Source: Diphasiastrum complanatum
Lineage: Eukaryota; Streptophyta; Lycopodiopsida; Lycopodiales; Lycopodiaceae
Length of the DNA stretch: 64,000 bases
Assembly: GCA_029204225.1 (NCBI GenBank)
Contig: CM055096.1
Coordinates: 59,392,397 to 59,456,396, forward strand
Reading direction: 5' to 3'
The position numbers and the translations under genes were made by a program. Each line of letters opens with the position of its first letter. Position 1 is the stretch's first letter. The notes under the pieces are model-generated. The model saw only the letters and a program-made list of their open reading frames with translations, had not been told where the DNA came from and did no database searches. Positions 43,870 to 54,034 of the stretch are shown in pieces.

Positions 43870-44583
43870 TTAAGCTGGTACCTTCTTGGTTCCGTAATGA
43901 TCTGGGTCCATGTGGTGTAGGACTTGTTCATCAGTCAGCTCAATCTCCTTATTATAAGTTAGAGCATGTTGCCAAGGGACTAGATCATCGTCCACTGGGT
44001 TCTCAATCGGCTCCGCTGACAGCCATGCTACGTTTATCATATTCACTCCAAATGTGAGTGGTGTGTCCATAGTGTAACATTTGGGTGAAGATGTACTCAG
44101 TTTTGGATCTGATTCATATTGACATGCCTGGCAGTCAATAGTTGCTAATGCATCCGTCCATCTCATGACATCCGTCTCTGAATGATAGTGACCTCCCTTG
44201 GCTGGCCTTGGGCGGTCAATCGTATGATCTGTCATGGATGATCCGTCATCAGCTTTGGTTGCAATAGGTTTTACCGCCCATATGGTTGGATCTACCTTTA
44301 CAGCCTGTTCTGCTCCGATGTGGAGGACGTTACTTGTTTCATCATAGCCCGCACAATAGATGGGCTCAGGTGCTACTGGCTCCTCATTTGCCTTGGCCCA
44401 TTCAGCTAAAAGGCTTTTCGCTTGTGGTGCAATCCGCAATAGTTCTCCGAGGGGTAACCTAACGTGGCTTGACAGCAAGTGTGTGAGCCTTTCAGTGCGT
44501 GGTTCCTCAGGCTCCACCATGTGAAAAGGTGGTTCATGTTGGTGCAACCGATCATTCTGATCAGTGCGCAGTGGTGAGCCCAT
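43870..44583 (-). CDS. A3 protease region with protease core removed
   Basis: 237 open codons. Starts MGSPLRTDQNDRLHQHEPPF as in A1 and reads to ETSNVLHIGAE, then jumps to QAVKVDPTIWAVKP. The about 370 bp that in A1 encode VDGGLGVNLIS ... ILLGRPWL are missing at about 44308, in frame. The remainder is linker (DHTIDRPRPAKGGHYHSETD, CQACQYESD, LTDEQVLHHMDPDHYG). So the ORF stays open but lacks the active site. Not a functional protease. Confidence 0.75.
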   Translation of the reverse strand: MGSPLRTDQNDRLHQHEPPFHMVEPEEPRTERLTHLLSSHVRLPLGELLRIAPQAKSLLAEWAKANEEPVAPEPIYCAGYDETSNVLHIGAEQAVKVDPTIWAVKPIATKADDGSSMTDHTIDRPRPAKGGHYHSETDVMRWTDALATIDCQACQYESDPKLSTSSPKCYTMDTPLTFGVNMINVAWLSAEPIENPVDDDLVPWQHALTYNKEIELTDEQVLHHMDPDHYGTKKVPA

Positions 44584-46570
44584 TTACGGATCCCGTTCGA
44601 CGCTGACTGGAGGTTCTGTGGGATTGTTTTGTTCTTGTTCTTTTTCCTCCTCTTGTGTTTTTTGTACCCAGTGTCTTATTTTTTGGTATTGCCTTCTCTC
44701 TTCCCTCACATTTGGATATGGCGCTGAAGTTGAGGGTTGGTCGTTAGTGACCGATGGTGGTCGTGAGGGAGCCACTTCCTTCCTCTTCTATGCTCGCGTA
44801 ACAACTAACACATGAGCATGGTCGTGTCAACCTTTTGATGGCATCCCCGCTGGAACTACTGATTGTTGTATGGCAATGAGGTTAAGAGGTGCACTGGTTC
44901 CAGGTTTAAATGGACAATTCTTGAAACAGTGTCCATAACCGCAATCCCAATAGGAGATTGTATATTGTCCTTTGTAGGGACATTTTGCAATTCTGTGTCC
45001 CTCGTTGCACCCGTAGCAGCCGTAATTTTTTCCACCTTGACATTGAGTTTGACCTGCATAGGTCAATACATAATCATTTATGGCAGGATCCATAAATGGT
45101 TCATCTGGTCCGTACCACTGTTGCTGCTCAGGGTGAGGTGACATTTGCAATTCTTGTTTTGCTGATGTCAGGTTTACATGGGCCACTTACTGATTGGCTG
45201 GCCCTGGTGGAGCAGGTAAGGCCATGCATTGTGGTTGATTGGGTGCGCTGTACCTTGGTGCCTCGTTAGGTGCTGCTTGATGATAAGGATAAGAAGTCTA
45301 ATAGGGACTTCTTTTCTGGTGAACAACCCTGGAGTTAAACGGGCAAAATGCCGTATCGTGCAATGTTGCATTGCATAGATGGCAGAATCTATGTGTCAGT
45401 CTCAGATTTTGCTTTAGGACTGGACACTTGTTCGTTGTATGGTTTTGCCTGCATACTGAACACCATACATTTTCTCGTCGAGGATACTACAGTTGGATTG
45501 GTTCCGGTTGATGTGGAGTTTCTGCTATAGTTTCTTGTAAGGCCTTCAGTTTCTGGTCAAACTACGCCGTAAGTTGCTCCATCTGTTGTTTGTGTAATTT
45601 TGTCATTTGCTTCAACAGAAGTTCTGTGGATAGAGCGAATGTGTTTGATGATGATGATGCGATCGAGGGAGTAGGAGTGTGGGTGGAAGGATATTCGTCG
45701 TCAAATCTCTCATCCTCTTCCTTGATGGCATCTTCCATAGCTTCTTGTAGAGTAGCGTACTGCTCCCGTCTTTTCAGTTCTCTTTTGATACTTCGTGGTA
45801 ACTCGGCTAGAAACCACATGATCACCGCATGATCGAGATTCAGGGCTGCACTGCACTCGGATCGTAGATGTTTGACCCGTTCAATATAGTCCCGGACCCT
45901 TTCTCGTTTTCCCATCTTGACTTTGCTTAGCAGGAGAAACGGGTCTTCCAGGAACTTTCTTGGTTTAAAGTGCGTAATGAGAGCCGCTTTAACCGCTTCC
46001 CAGGTGGATTTCTCTTCCTCTGACAGGTTGAAAAACCAATCCTGAGCCACTACAAGTAAGGACATAGGGAATAGCATCAGCTTTTCTGCAGTTGTCCGTT
46101 CGCCGTAGATTTCACAAGCTTGCTCGTAGATCTGGAGGAATCGGATGGGATTTGAGGATTTGTCGTATTTTGGTATCTCCATCCGTGGTGCTCTCCAAAC
46201 TACATGCAAGGGTGCAATAGGTACGGGTTGGCCCATTGGATCCATTGGTGCTGGTTTCGGTTCTGCCTCTTGTTGCACAGCTGCTAATCTAGGAAGGTGT
46301 GTTGCCTGATTTGCTATCCTTCATGCTATTGATCGTCCCGATCTCAGATTTATCCGATGGTGGGTTCCAAAGTGATTGGATCTTGCTTATACAATAGGAT
46401 GTAGTCTGGATCTTCAAGGATCTAATCGATCTGATCAGTCGGAATGAATTTTAGGCCTTTTGCGGTATTTTTCCTTGATAACTTTTTACTCCTTGCACTG
46501 ATTGACCTGAGATTTTGATAGTAGTTGAATCTGATGCAGATCTTTCCACTGATCTAGTTTGCGAGGGTTA
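44584..46570 (-). pseudogene. A3 gag
   Basis: N-terminal RSASDS...GQSVQG at 46550-46500 with frameshift; the main capsid ORF 46278-45562 (238 codons) is open: FPMSLLVVAQDWFFNLSEEE, ALITHFKPRKFLEDPFLL, DYIERVKHLRSECSAALN, IMWFLAELPRSIKRELKRRE. Nucleocapsid at 45480-44870 with CSVCRQNHTTNKC, CHLCNATLHDTAFC, CYGCNEGHRIAKC and CWDCGYGHCFKNC. Stops at 45562, 45500, 45300 and 45190. Ends RDP-UAA before the protease AUG at 44583. The best-preserved capsid of the family here. Confidence 0.8.
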
Positions 46571-46863
46571 TCTTGTGCAAGGGTTGGCTGTGCGAGGGTT
46601 TTTTAGCTATTTTTGCAGGTAAAAAACTTGATATCTTTAGATCTCTGGGAAGTAACTCTCGCAAGCTTCACAGTAGTTGGATCTGGGTCAGATCTCACTA
46701 TAGAATTCTCTACGAGAGTTAACTCTCGCAATAAGTGAAATTTCACTGTCTGCGAGGGTTCAAAATCACTTTTTGTGCTTGATCTTCACCAAATCTTCAT
46801 ACTAGCTCTCGCAGGCTTCATCACTGATGTGAATCGATTGAGAGGATCTGCGAGAGTTCTTAC
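46571..46863 (-). repeat. A3 leader, part near gag
   Basis: Matches A1 leader 6540-6830 with the same motif copies (46562, 46602, 46655, 46710, 46722, 46758, 46806, 46850). Ends at the D insertion; 46859-46863 is the D TSD CTTAC. Confidence 0.8.
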
Positions 46864-47510
46864 TGTGAAAATTGTCAACATTTCCTTGTCTAGTTTTAGG
46901 CCAAAATTGCTAAAAATGGCACATAGTTTAGGATCTGACTTTTCACACGTGTGAAACAGGTCTAGATATTTTTAGTAAGTGTATTTTTTCAGTATGAAGA
47001 AGTGTCAAACTTCAAGACCTTCGAAATGAGTCCATTTTCATGTATTTTGGACATATATGCCAATTTTACCTATATAGGGCATATTTTAGGTAAGGAGGGT
47101 CTAGAGAGAGGAGAGAGAGTCATCTCTCTCAGCTATATATAGCAGGTAGGCCGTGGAGAAACAGGTTGGAGCAGATCCATTGTATTCATTTGCTTAATGA
47201 GAGATTTTTCTATTGGGTTCTCCTTCCATTGTTGGCATTGTGTAGTGATTGAGTTCAAGCTTTGTGTGTATGATCTTAGGTGCTTTCCAAAAGTGATAGG
47301 CTGATGTATTATGGACTGTATAATGCTATTTTGGGCCGCACTTGATGTTTATGGAAGTTTCCATTTGTGATAAATGCTTTTTGATCAAGTTCTTTGCATT
47401 CTAGGTAGCATAGAATGTGTTGCCAATTCCTAGCTTATGTAGTTTGGAGTGCAAGCATTCAAGCCAATGATCTTGGAGTTTAGATCCACTTAGGATCTGT
47501 ATTTTTCACA
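46864..47510 (+). repeat. Element D 5' LTR (647 bp)
   Basis: TGTGAAAATTGTC...TATTTTTCACA. Contains the palindrome TTTCACACGTGTGAAA (46941-46956), a GAGAGAGAGTCATCTCTCTC inverted repeat at about 47110-47130 and a TATA box. Confidence 0.95.
47133..47143 (+). promoter_or_regulatory. Putative TATA box of element D
   Basis: GCTATATATAGCAGG in the middle of the LTR, about 270 bp from its start; repeated in the 3' LTR at about 52040. Fits a plant core promoter. Confidence 0.6.
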
Positions 47511-47527
47511 TGGTATCAGAGCTGGTT
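47511..47527 (+). other. Element D primer-binding site, initiator tRNA-Met
   Basis: TGGTATCAGAGCTGGTT directly after the LTR; standard copia PBS. Confidence 0.95.
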
Positions 47528-48683
47528 GGCTTCTATTTACAGTAAGTATTCCATTTTTGGTGATATTTGGATGTTTGATCAAGTTCTAGCATGATTTTGC
47601 ATTGCTTTGTTGATCAAATCTTACTAACCTTTGTTTTGTGAGTTGAACTTGTGGATCAAAAGCATATTTCAGGTCTATTGAAGATCAGAGGCTGAAAAGA
47701 AACTATTTTGGATCAGATCATAACACCTAATCATTTGTTATTGTGAGGCTTGTGCATATTCAATACTAACAATGTTCTTTTCAATCCTATTGTTGACAAT
47801 CTCCATTCTTGGATGAACACTCTCCTTAAGTGGATGAAACTTCTCCTTAAGTGGATGACAAATGCTCTTTTGAGTGAGTTGTAATTCTCCTAAAGGCTGA
47901 GCAAAGCTCCCATTTGGATGAAAGATCCCCTTTTTTGGGTGAACATATTGTAAGCTCCATTGTGAAGAGCATATTGTAAAGATTGTCATCAATTTTGGCA
48001 TAAATTTTGGTGTACTTTGTTGAGCATGTAAGTAATTCTCCTTATGTAATTTGATTGGAGCATTTGCTGGAAGGTGTTAACCATTATGCAAGTGTGTTTT
48101 CAGGTTCTTAACAGGTTGAGGAACATTCTCATGTGAAGTGATCTTAGATCTACATCTAAACACCAAGATTTGACAAGATAGTGAAGCTAGTCTTGTGATT
48201 CACTAAGTGTGCTCATTCATTCACCTCTAAATCTTGTATTTATCACTTGCTGGAGTTTATAAACTTTTAGAAGTGTGGTTTACATGTGGTTTTACAGGTT
48301 GAATCAATATCTTAGTGTGTTGATCATATGTTGATCAAGTTTGTTCATTACTAGGTAATCTTGGCATCCTAGTTTTGGGTATTTTCTAAGAATGCAAGTA
48401 ACTCTTCACACCATAACTTGATTTGGTCACTTGCTGGAAAGTTTGAGAGCTTAAGCAAGAGTGTGTTCAGGTTGGTTTGAGTTTGTAATCCATTCTTAGT
48501 GTGTGCAAAGTGTTGCATGTGTTTCAATCTTCCTTTCTATGCTTGAAAGCCAAATAGTTTCAAGATAGAGGTCATTTAGGGTTCTAAATCTTTTAAGATC
48601 TTCTCCTTCTTCATTTATTGAGAGAAAGGAGAGTGCTAGGTGCATTAGAACAGAGCCTAAGGACACAAGAAGATTTTAGCATC
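47528..48683 (+). other. Element D leader
   Basis: 1.15 kb of untranslated leader. Holds direct repeats of CTCCTTAAGTGGATGA near 47820-47860 and a recurring pattern GTTTTCAGGTT/AACAGGTTGA (about 48100, 48290, 48465), each preceded by a GCTGGA(A/G) box (48067, 48252, 48433). No ORF. Confidence 0.6.
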
Positions 48684-50009
48684 ATGACATCCAATGGTGG
48701 AATCATGTTGGAAGCTAAAGAGAGGTTAAACTCTACAAACTATTCAACTTGGAAAGTGAGGATGGAGTCTTTACTAGAGTTGAATGAGCTAATGGATATA
48801 GTTGTGGGAATTGAAGAAAGACCTCTAATTCTTCAAGAGCAACTAAATTTTGATAGAAGGGCTAAAAGAGCCTTACATATCATAAAGATGAATGTTACCA
48901 ATGAACTTCTTAAAGAAGTTGGTAAATGTACTTCTTCAAGTGAAGCATGGAATGCTTTGAAGAAGATCTATGAGTCCAAATCCACATCTAGGGTTCTCAC
49001 CCTAAGAAGGCAAATCTTCCAAAGTTGTCAAAGAGAGGGAGAGAGTGCACATTCATTTGTCTTGAAGGTTAAATCCTTGAATGATGATCTAGCATGCATA
49101 GATGAAAGCATAAAGGATGGGGAACTAGTTCAAGTCATGTTGAATGGTTTGCTTGATGAACATTCTAACCTTGTACAATGCTTTGCTATACAAAAGTCCT
49201 TGCCAAGTGTCAATGACTTGCAAGAGATCTTGGTGGCTGAAGAGCATAGGTTGCAAGCCAAAGGTGGTGGTGCATCAACACAAGGTGGAGATGAAGAAGC
49301 TCTTTTCACAAAGGGCAAGTTCAAAGGCAAGTGGTCCAAGCAAGGTAGTTTGGAGCATGGAAAGCATTCTTCTTCTTTGCAAAGTAGGAAGCAAGATAAG
49401 TCCAAGTTCAAATGTTTTTATTGTGGAGTGAAAGGACATTTTGCAAATGAATGCCATAAGAAACAAAATGCTAGATCTAGGTTGAGATCTAATGTACTTC
49501 TTGGAGATGATAATTGTTGTGCTAACTTGGCAAGCTTTGGTGAATCTATGGTCAATTTTTTGGATCCATTGGATCTTGAAGATGGACTAGTGCTACCTAC
49601 TAGTCAAATGGAGTCATGTGGAGCTAAATTAGCATCATGTTTGTACTCTTCTACTCATGGACTTCCAAGGCTTGGTGGTTCTTCAATGGTACTAGATGGC
49701 AAGTGCAAAAATGGAAAAGGTAAGGAAGGAGCTAACTTCATCAATGGAGTTGATGAAGATTCTTCTTTGGAAGTGATTGTTGCTAATGACTTGTTTGTTC
49801 ATATGGAAAAAGATGGAGATGCTAAGTGTCATTCTTTGCAAGAAGATGGTTGTTCTTCTAATTCTTTTCATATTGATGTATGTAATCATGTGGGAAAAGA
49901 TGATGGTGCTTTGAGCATGCTTGAAGGAAATGGTTCTTTTACATCTTTTTGTGATAAAGTCATTTGTGCAACAAGTGGTGTCACATTTCTTCATAAAAAG
50001 AGTAGATAA
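48684..50009 (+). CDS. Element D gag (copia type)
   Basis: The start at 48684 (MTSNGGIMLEAKERLNSTNY) matches the E gag start; the frame is open 22 codons further up. UBN2-type capsid: TWKVRMESLLELNELMDIVV, EAWNALKKIYESKSTSRVLT, QVMLNGLLDEHSNLVQCFAI. One knuckle, CFYCGVKGHFANEC, at about 49412-49453. It then continues for about 185 codons with no protease active site, an unusual C-terminal extension (LDPLDLEDGLVLPTSQ, GANFINGVDEDSS). 441 codons to UAA, followed in the same frame by ORF2. Forms the particle that would package this RNA. Intact. Confidence 0.9.
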   Translation: MTSNGGIMLEAKERLNSTNYSTWKVRMESLLELNELMDIVVGIEERPLILQEQLNFDRRAKRALHIIKMNVTNELLKEVGKCTSSSEAWNALKKIYESKSTSRVLTLRRQIFQSCQREGESAHSFVLKVKSLNDDLACIDESIKDGELVQVMLNGLLDEHSNLVQCFAIQKSLPSVNDLQEILVAEEHRLQAKGGGASTQGGDEEALFTKGKFKGKWSKQGSLEHGKHSSSLQSRKQDKSKFKCFYCGVKGHFANECHKKQNARSRLRSNVLLGDDNCCANLASFGESMVNFLDPLDLEDGLVLPTSQMESCGAKLASCLYSSTHGLPRLGGSSMVLDGKCKNGKGKEGANFINGVDEDSSLEVIVANDLFVHMEKDGDAKCHSLQEDGCSSNSFHIDVCNHVGKDDGALSMLEGNGSFTSFCDKVICATSGVTFLHKKSR

Positions 50010-50021
50010 AAGGTTTCTATC

Positions 50022-51758
50022 ATGAGACTTGGTGAGGGAGATCACAAGTCAAAAGGAAGAGAAGTATGTGAAGTGTTCAAAGTAGGATGTACTTTGAATG
50101 ATGTTTTTATGAACGATAGTGAGGAAGAATCATTATCATATGACTCATTACCTAAATCATTGAGTAGAAGTTCATGTTTGAAAAGAGAGAGTACTTCAAT
50201 CACTCTTATGTTGAAGGTACTAAGGATTCTTTTCTTGGCTTCTAATATTCAAGAGTCTTCTACTTCTTATGGTGCAACTATCAAGAGGGAGGTTTCTAAC
50301 TTTTGTGGTGCTAGCATTAAGAGGGAGTCTTGTGAAGGAAAGGGCAATGGAAGAGTGGTTCTTGGGAAGATCCAAAGCATGGATCTAACATCTCTTCATC
50401 AACTCAAAGCATTCTATGATTGTGGTGGATTGTTCATTCATGGTCAAGATGGCAAAAGGTTGGTTGAAGAAGACTACATGGAGCAACTCAAGTGGCAACT
50501 TCTTCAAGGCAAGGGAGATATCATTGGTGAGCTTATTGAGGTTTGTTATGAACTCAAGAGGGCTGTTTTGATTAGGTTTGATACTCATCTTCACCTACTC
50601 TACTTCATGTTAAATGGAAATGTTGGAATCTATCTTTTGGTTTATGATGGTGGCATTGTTTTCACTAACTATAGTGAAGGGTCAAATTTGAGCATTGATG
50701 AGATCTTGTGGGATCTTAATCATGTGTTTGAGAGGGAGTATCTTCAGAGTTTCAGATCTGAAGATGTTCACATATGCAAGATCTTTGATGTCTTATTGGA
50801 AGATCAAGAGGTTGATCTTGGATTGCTTCATCAACACCAAGAGACAAGTGGCAATTCGAAGCTAGTGAAAAGCATCAAAGAAGAGACAAATGGTCAAGGC
50901 ATTTTGGATCTGTTTTTACAGGTTCTTGAAGGTTCAAGTAAGGTCTTTGGAGCTGCAAGGAAGTGTCTTCTTACTCTACCTCACTTGCCTAATCTCATGT
51001 ATGAACATTGTTATGTCAATGTGTTGAAATTGTCAAATTTCAATAAAACTAGTTCCATAGTTTTGCATCCTTTGGATCTTGGAGATGGAATAGTTATCAT
51101 TGCTGGTTTGTATGATCAAGTACATGAATTCATTCAGATCTTGAAAGGTATTGAAGTGGTCAATATGTTTTCTTTTGAACAAAGTTCAAGATCTAGTATT
51201 CTAGTGTTGGCAAATTGGCAACTTGTTGACATTGTAGGATCAAGCGTTGTGTGCAAATCTTGTGGAGGTACTTCAAGTATTTCAAGTTCAGGTTTTGGTC
51301 ATTCAAATGGAGTAGGGAACACATCTTTTTGGCATTCATTCACTCAAAGGCTTTCATGGATTGAAGATCTACAAAGGCAAGGTGGTGATGGAAGTTCATT
51401 CATGGAGATACATGTTGCATTCACTATATGTATAGTGAAATGTGGAGGAGGCATGCAAACACTTGTTGATCACTTTCATTTACAACTTGTTTGCTGCTAT
51501 TTTACAGAGAAACCAGAGATGGATACATGGAGGAATTCATTAATTGAGATTCTATGTTCTTTTACATGTACCATTTTTATGATTCTATGTAAAATTGATG
51601 TAAGAAATAGTGAAGCATCCTATATGGACACTATTATCTATATCAATTATGTTGTGTCCTATTTTGTACATATTAGGATCCTTGAGAAGAGATCTATTCT
51701 GATGATGGAGATCATTCTTAAGTTGGAACAAAGTAGTGTTGTAAAACTAGCAAGTTAA
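50022..51758 (+). CDS. Element D ORF2, 578 residues, unknown
   Basis: In the same frame as gag, separated by one UAA and four sense codons, and ending next to the PPT, so it fills the whole space of pol. I recognise no family; there is no DDE, YxDD, D-S/T-G or HHCC motif. Features: basic N-terminus (RLGEGDHKSKGREV), a Ser-rich stretch with two KRES/KREV repeats (residues about 50-115), then a seemingly globular core (LKAFYDCGGLFIHGQDGKRL, GDIIGELIEVCYELKRAVLI, LLYFMLNGNVGIYLLVYDGG), HPLDLGDGIVIIAGLYDQ, which resembles PLDLEDGLVLP in gag, a CKSCGG pair at about residue 412, and a hydrophobic span near residues 506-524 (LIEILCSFTCTIFMILCKI) that could be a membrane segment. Intact and recently mobile, so probably used by the element. 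Confidence 0.75.
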   Translation: MRLGEGDHKSKGREVCEVFKVGCTLNDVFMNDSEEESLSYDSLPKSLSRSSCLKRESTSITLMLKVLRILFLASNIQESSTSYGATIKREVSNFCGASIKRESCEGKGNGRVVLGKIQSMDLTSLHQLKAFYDCGGLFIHGQDGKRLVEEDYMEQLKWQLLQGKGDIIGELIEVCYELKRAVLIRFDTHLHLLYFMLNGNVGIYLLVYDGGIVFTNYSEGSNLSIDEILWDLNHVFEREYLQSFRSEDVHICKIFDVLLEDQEVDLGLLHQHQETSGNSKLVKSIKEETNGQGILDLFLQVLEGSSKVFGAARKCLLTLPHLPNLMYEHCYVNVLKLSNFNKTSSIVLHPLDLGDGIVIIAGLYDQVHEFIQILKGIEVVNMFSFEQSSRSSILVLANWQLVDIVGSSVVCKSCGGTSSISSSGFGHSNGVGNTSFWHSFTQRLSWIEDLQRQGGDGSSFMEIHVAFTICIVKCGGGMQTLVDHFHLQLVCCYFTEKPEMDTWRNSLIEILCSFTCTIFMILCKIDVRNSEASYMDTIIYINYVVSYFVHIRILEKRSILMMEIILKLEQSSVVKLAS

Positions 51759-51771
51759 GTTGAAGAGGGAG
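51757..51771 (+). other. Element D polypurine tract
   Basis: AAGTTGAAGAGGGAG directly before the 3' LTR TG; overlaps the ORF2 stop. Confidence 0.85.
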
Positions 51772-52421
51772 TGTGAAAATTGTCAACATTTCCTTGTCTA
51801 GTTTTAGGCCAAAATTGCTAAAAATGGCACATAGTTTAGGATCTGACTTTTCACACGTGTGAAACAGGTCTAGATATTTTTAGTAAGTGTATTTTTTCAG
51901 TATGAAGAAGTGTCAAACTTCAAGACCTTCGAAATGAGTCCATTTTCATGTATTTTGGACATATATGCCAATTTTACCTATATAGGGCATATTTTAGGTA
52001 AGGAGGGTCTAGAGAGAGGAGAGAGAGTCATCTCTCTCAGCTATATATAGCAGGTAGGCCGTGGAAAAACAGGTTGGAGCAGATCCATTGTATTCATTTG
52101 CTTAATGAGAGATTTTTCTATTGGGTTCTTCTCCTTCCATTGTTGGCATTGTGTAGTGATTGAGTTCAAGCTTTGTGTGTATGATCTTAGGTGCTTTCCA
52201 AAAGTGATAGGCTGATGTATTATGGACTGTATAATGCTATTTTGGGCCGCACTTGATGTTTATGGAAGTTTCCATTTGTGATAAATGCTTTTTGATCAAG
52301 TTCTTTGCATTCTAGGTAGCATAGAATGTGTTGCCAATTCCTAGCTTATGTAGTTTGGAGTGCAAGCATTCAAGCCAATGATCTTGGAGTTTAGATCCAC
52401 TTAGGATCTGTATTTTTCACA
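51772..52421 (+). repeat. Element D 3' LTR (650 bp)
   Basis: Almost identical to the 5' LTR; palindrome at 51849-51864. Confidence 0.95.
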
Positions 52422-53189
52422 CTTACTAGAAGGATTTGCTGGATCTTCACTTTTTAGTGATGTTTTTGCACTTAAATCCAATTTTCTGCTCACTGGAATC
52501 AAACTAACTCTCGCAAGCTCTTCTGTGTCCTGGTCTCACCGAGATGGAACTTCAAAATCCTCTGTGAGAGTTCTTGACAACTGGAACTGAAAATTTCACT
52601 GTCTGTGAGGGTTCACTGGTACTTTCCCATCTTTTTTTCACTGGGAACTCTCGCACAGACACTTAATCATCAAACTAACTCTCGCAAGCTTCTTTGTGTC
52701 CTGGTCTCACTGAGATGGAACTTCAGAGGGCTCTGCAAGAGTTTTGATGAAGATTTGAATTTTTTTGGATTTTTCATGGGTTTTTTGAATTTTTTTATGA
52801 TTTTTCTCTGATTTTTACAATCTGCTTGGAACTAACTCTCGCAAGCTTCTATGCAGGTCTGGGACAGTATCTTGGAGTTGCTGCCAGTCATGCAAGAATT
52901 AATTCCCACTGATTCTGGAGATATAAAAATTTGATGAGTTGTTTTTGCTCTTTTTTCCTCCAAAATATAGATTGGTGTGTTTTTTGAGTTTTTTGGATAA
53001 TTGGTTTGGGTTTCAAGCCCTTAGAGGTTGTTCAGGGCCTCCTCTAGCCTCTCACACATCCTCCGCTAGCTGTGAACAGTCCAAACACAAAAAAATATAG
53101 AAAACTAACTCTAAACTCCCAAAAATCTACCTAAACTACTCTAAAAAACAAGAAAATAGCTAAAATGCAACTAAACTAGTTAGTGGAAA
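52422..53189 (-). repeat. A3 leader, part near PBS
   Basis: Continues the A3 leader after D, matching A1 6833-7590. Motif copies near 52508, 52562, 52604, 52646, 52678, 52734, 52834. TSD CTTAC at its start. Confidence 0.8.
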
Positions 53190-53211
53190 CCTATCTCCGG
53201 CATCGGCGCCA
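53190..53211 (-). other. A3 primer-binding site, tRNA-Asp type
   Basis: Minus strand TGGCGCCGATGCCGGAGATA, one mismatch to the canonical form in the first 15 bases. Confidence 0.9.
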
Positions 53212-53212
53212 C

Positions 53213-54034
53213 TGTGGGGTCGCTGATCTCTCGTAGTATAGCCCTTCCGCCTGTCAACAAAGGTTAGATCACTGGATAGGTTCCTAACTATGCATAGATG
53301 CTACTTTTAGTTAAATTCCTACTTTCTCCCTTAACTCTACTCACCACTATACTACTCCTCTTTAACTTTACTCCTCTACACTAACATTCATCATAGTTTT
53401 GGTTGAAGGGAAGGGATGGAGAAGAAGAGATTGAGAAGAGAAGAGAAAGAAAGAGAAAGAGAGTGAGGGTGGAGGTTAGCTCAAATGCTCCTTATGCTTG
53501 CTAATGGAAAAACATTCATTATGGCAAAACAATAAAACATGGAAATAGAAAGCAATAGAAAACACAACCAAGAGCAATAGCAAGTAGTGAATAGCAAATG
53601 AGGATGCTTCTCCTCCAAAAATGGTAGAGTTTCCTCCTTTTCATTAAGCATGGAAATAGTGTACAAATGGTGCCTTTTTATAAAATGGAGAAGGCCCTTG
53701 CCCCTCAATCTTATTGGCTAATATTCACAATGATCCTAACCATTCATCTTGGACCCAACTTGATCCAAGGGTCCACAAAAAGTACATTAGAAATCACAAG
53801 ATTCATGTGAGTCCGAATTTGGACCCAACTCTAAAAGTGATCTCTAAGTTTAAAAATGACATCGGGCTTCTAGTTTTATTTTAATTACAAGGCCCAAGTC
53901 AAGTTTATTTTATTTACAACTTCAATTGCGTGCTCATTGGGCCATGGGCTTTTACATGCAGGATGCCATGCCCTCGCAACACATTTTATTGGAGGATTTT
54001 ATTTATTTACACTTTGTTGAGAATACCCCCAACA
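53213..54034 (-). repeat. A3 5' LTR
   Basis: 822 bp; highly similar to 37284-38106. TATA box at about 53672-53688 (minus), GA microsatellite about 53410-53465. Confidence 0.9.

Larger units (their letters stand above)
46864..52421 (+). mobile_element. Element D: young non-autonomous copia-like retrotransposon, 5.56 kb
   Basis: LTRs 46864-47510 and 51772-52421 differ by one substitution and a 3-bp indel. Perfect TSD CTTAC (46859-46863, 52422-52426); the A1 leader shows the empty site GTTCTTACTAGAAGG. Order: 5' LTR, tRNA-iMet PBS, leader, gag, unknown ORF2, PPT, 3' LTR. No protease, integrase, RT or RNase H. All internal coding space is open. It probably moves with enzymes from an autonomous copia element. 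Confidence 0.95.
37284..54034 (-). mobile_element. Element A3: Ty3-family A retrotransposon, protease and integrase deleted
   Basis: LTRs 37284-38106 and 53213-54034; TSD CAACG (37279-37283) and CAATG (54035-54039), one base diverged. Minus-strand order: 5' LTR, PBS, leader (split by D), gag, linker with protease core missing, RT up to the start of RNase H, spacer, ORF3, 3' LTR. The largest intact-order copy of family A here; own length about 11.2 kb. Confidence 0.9.
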
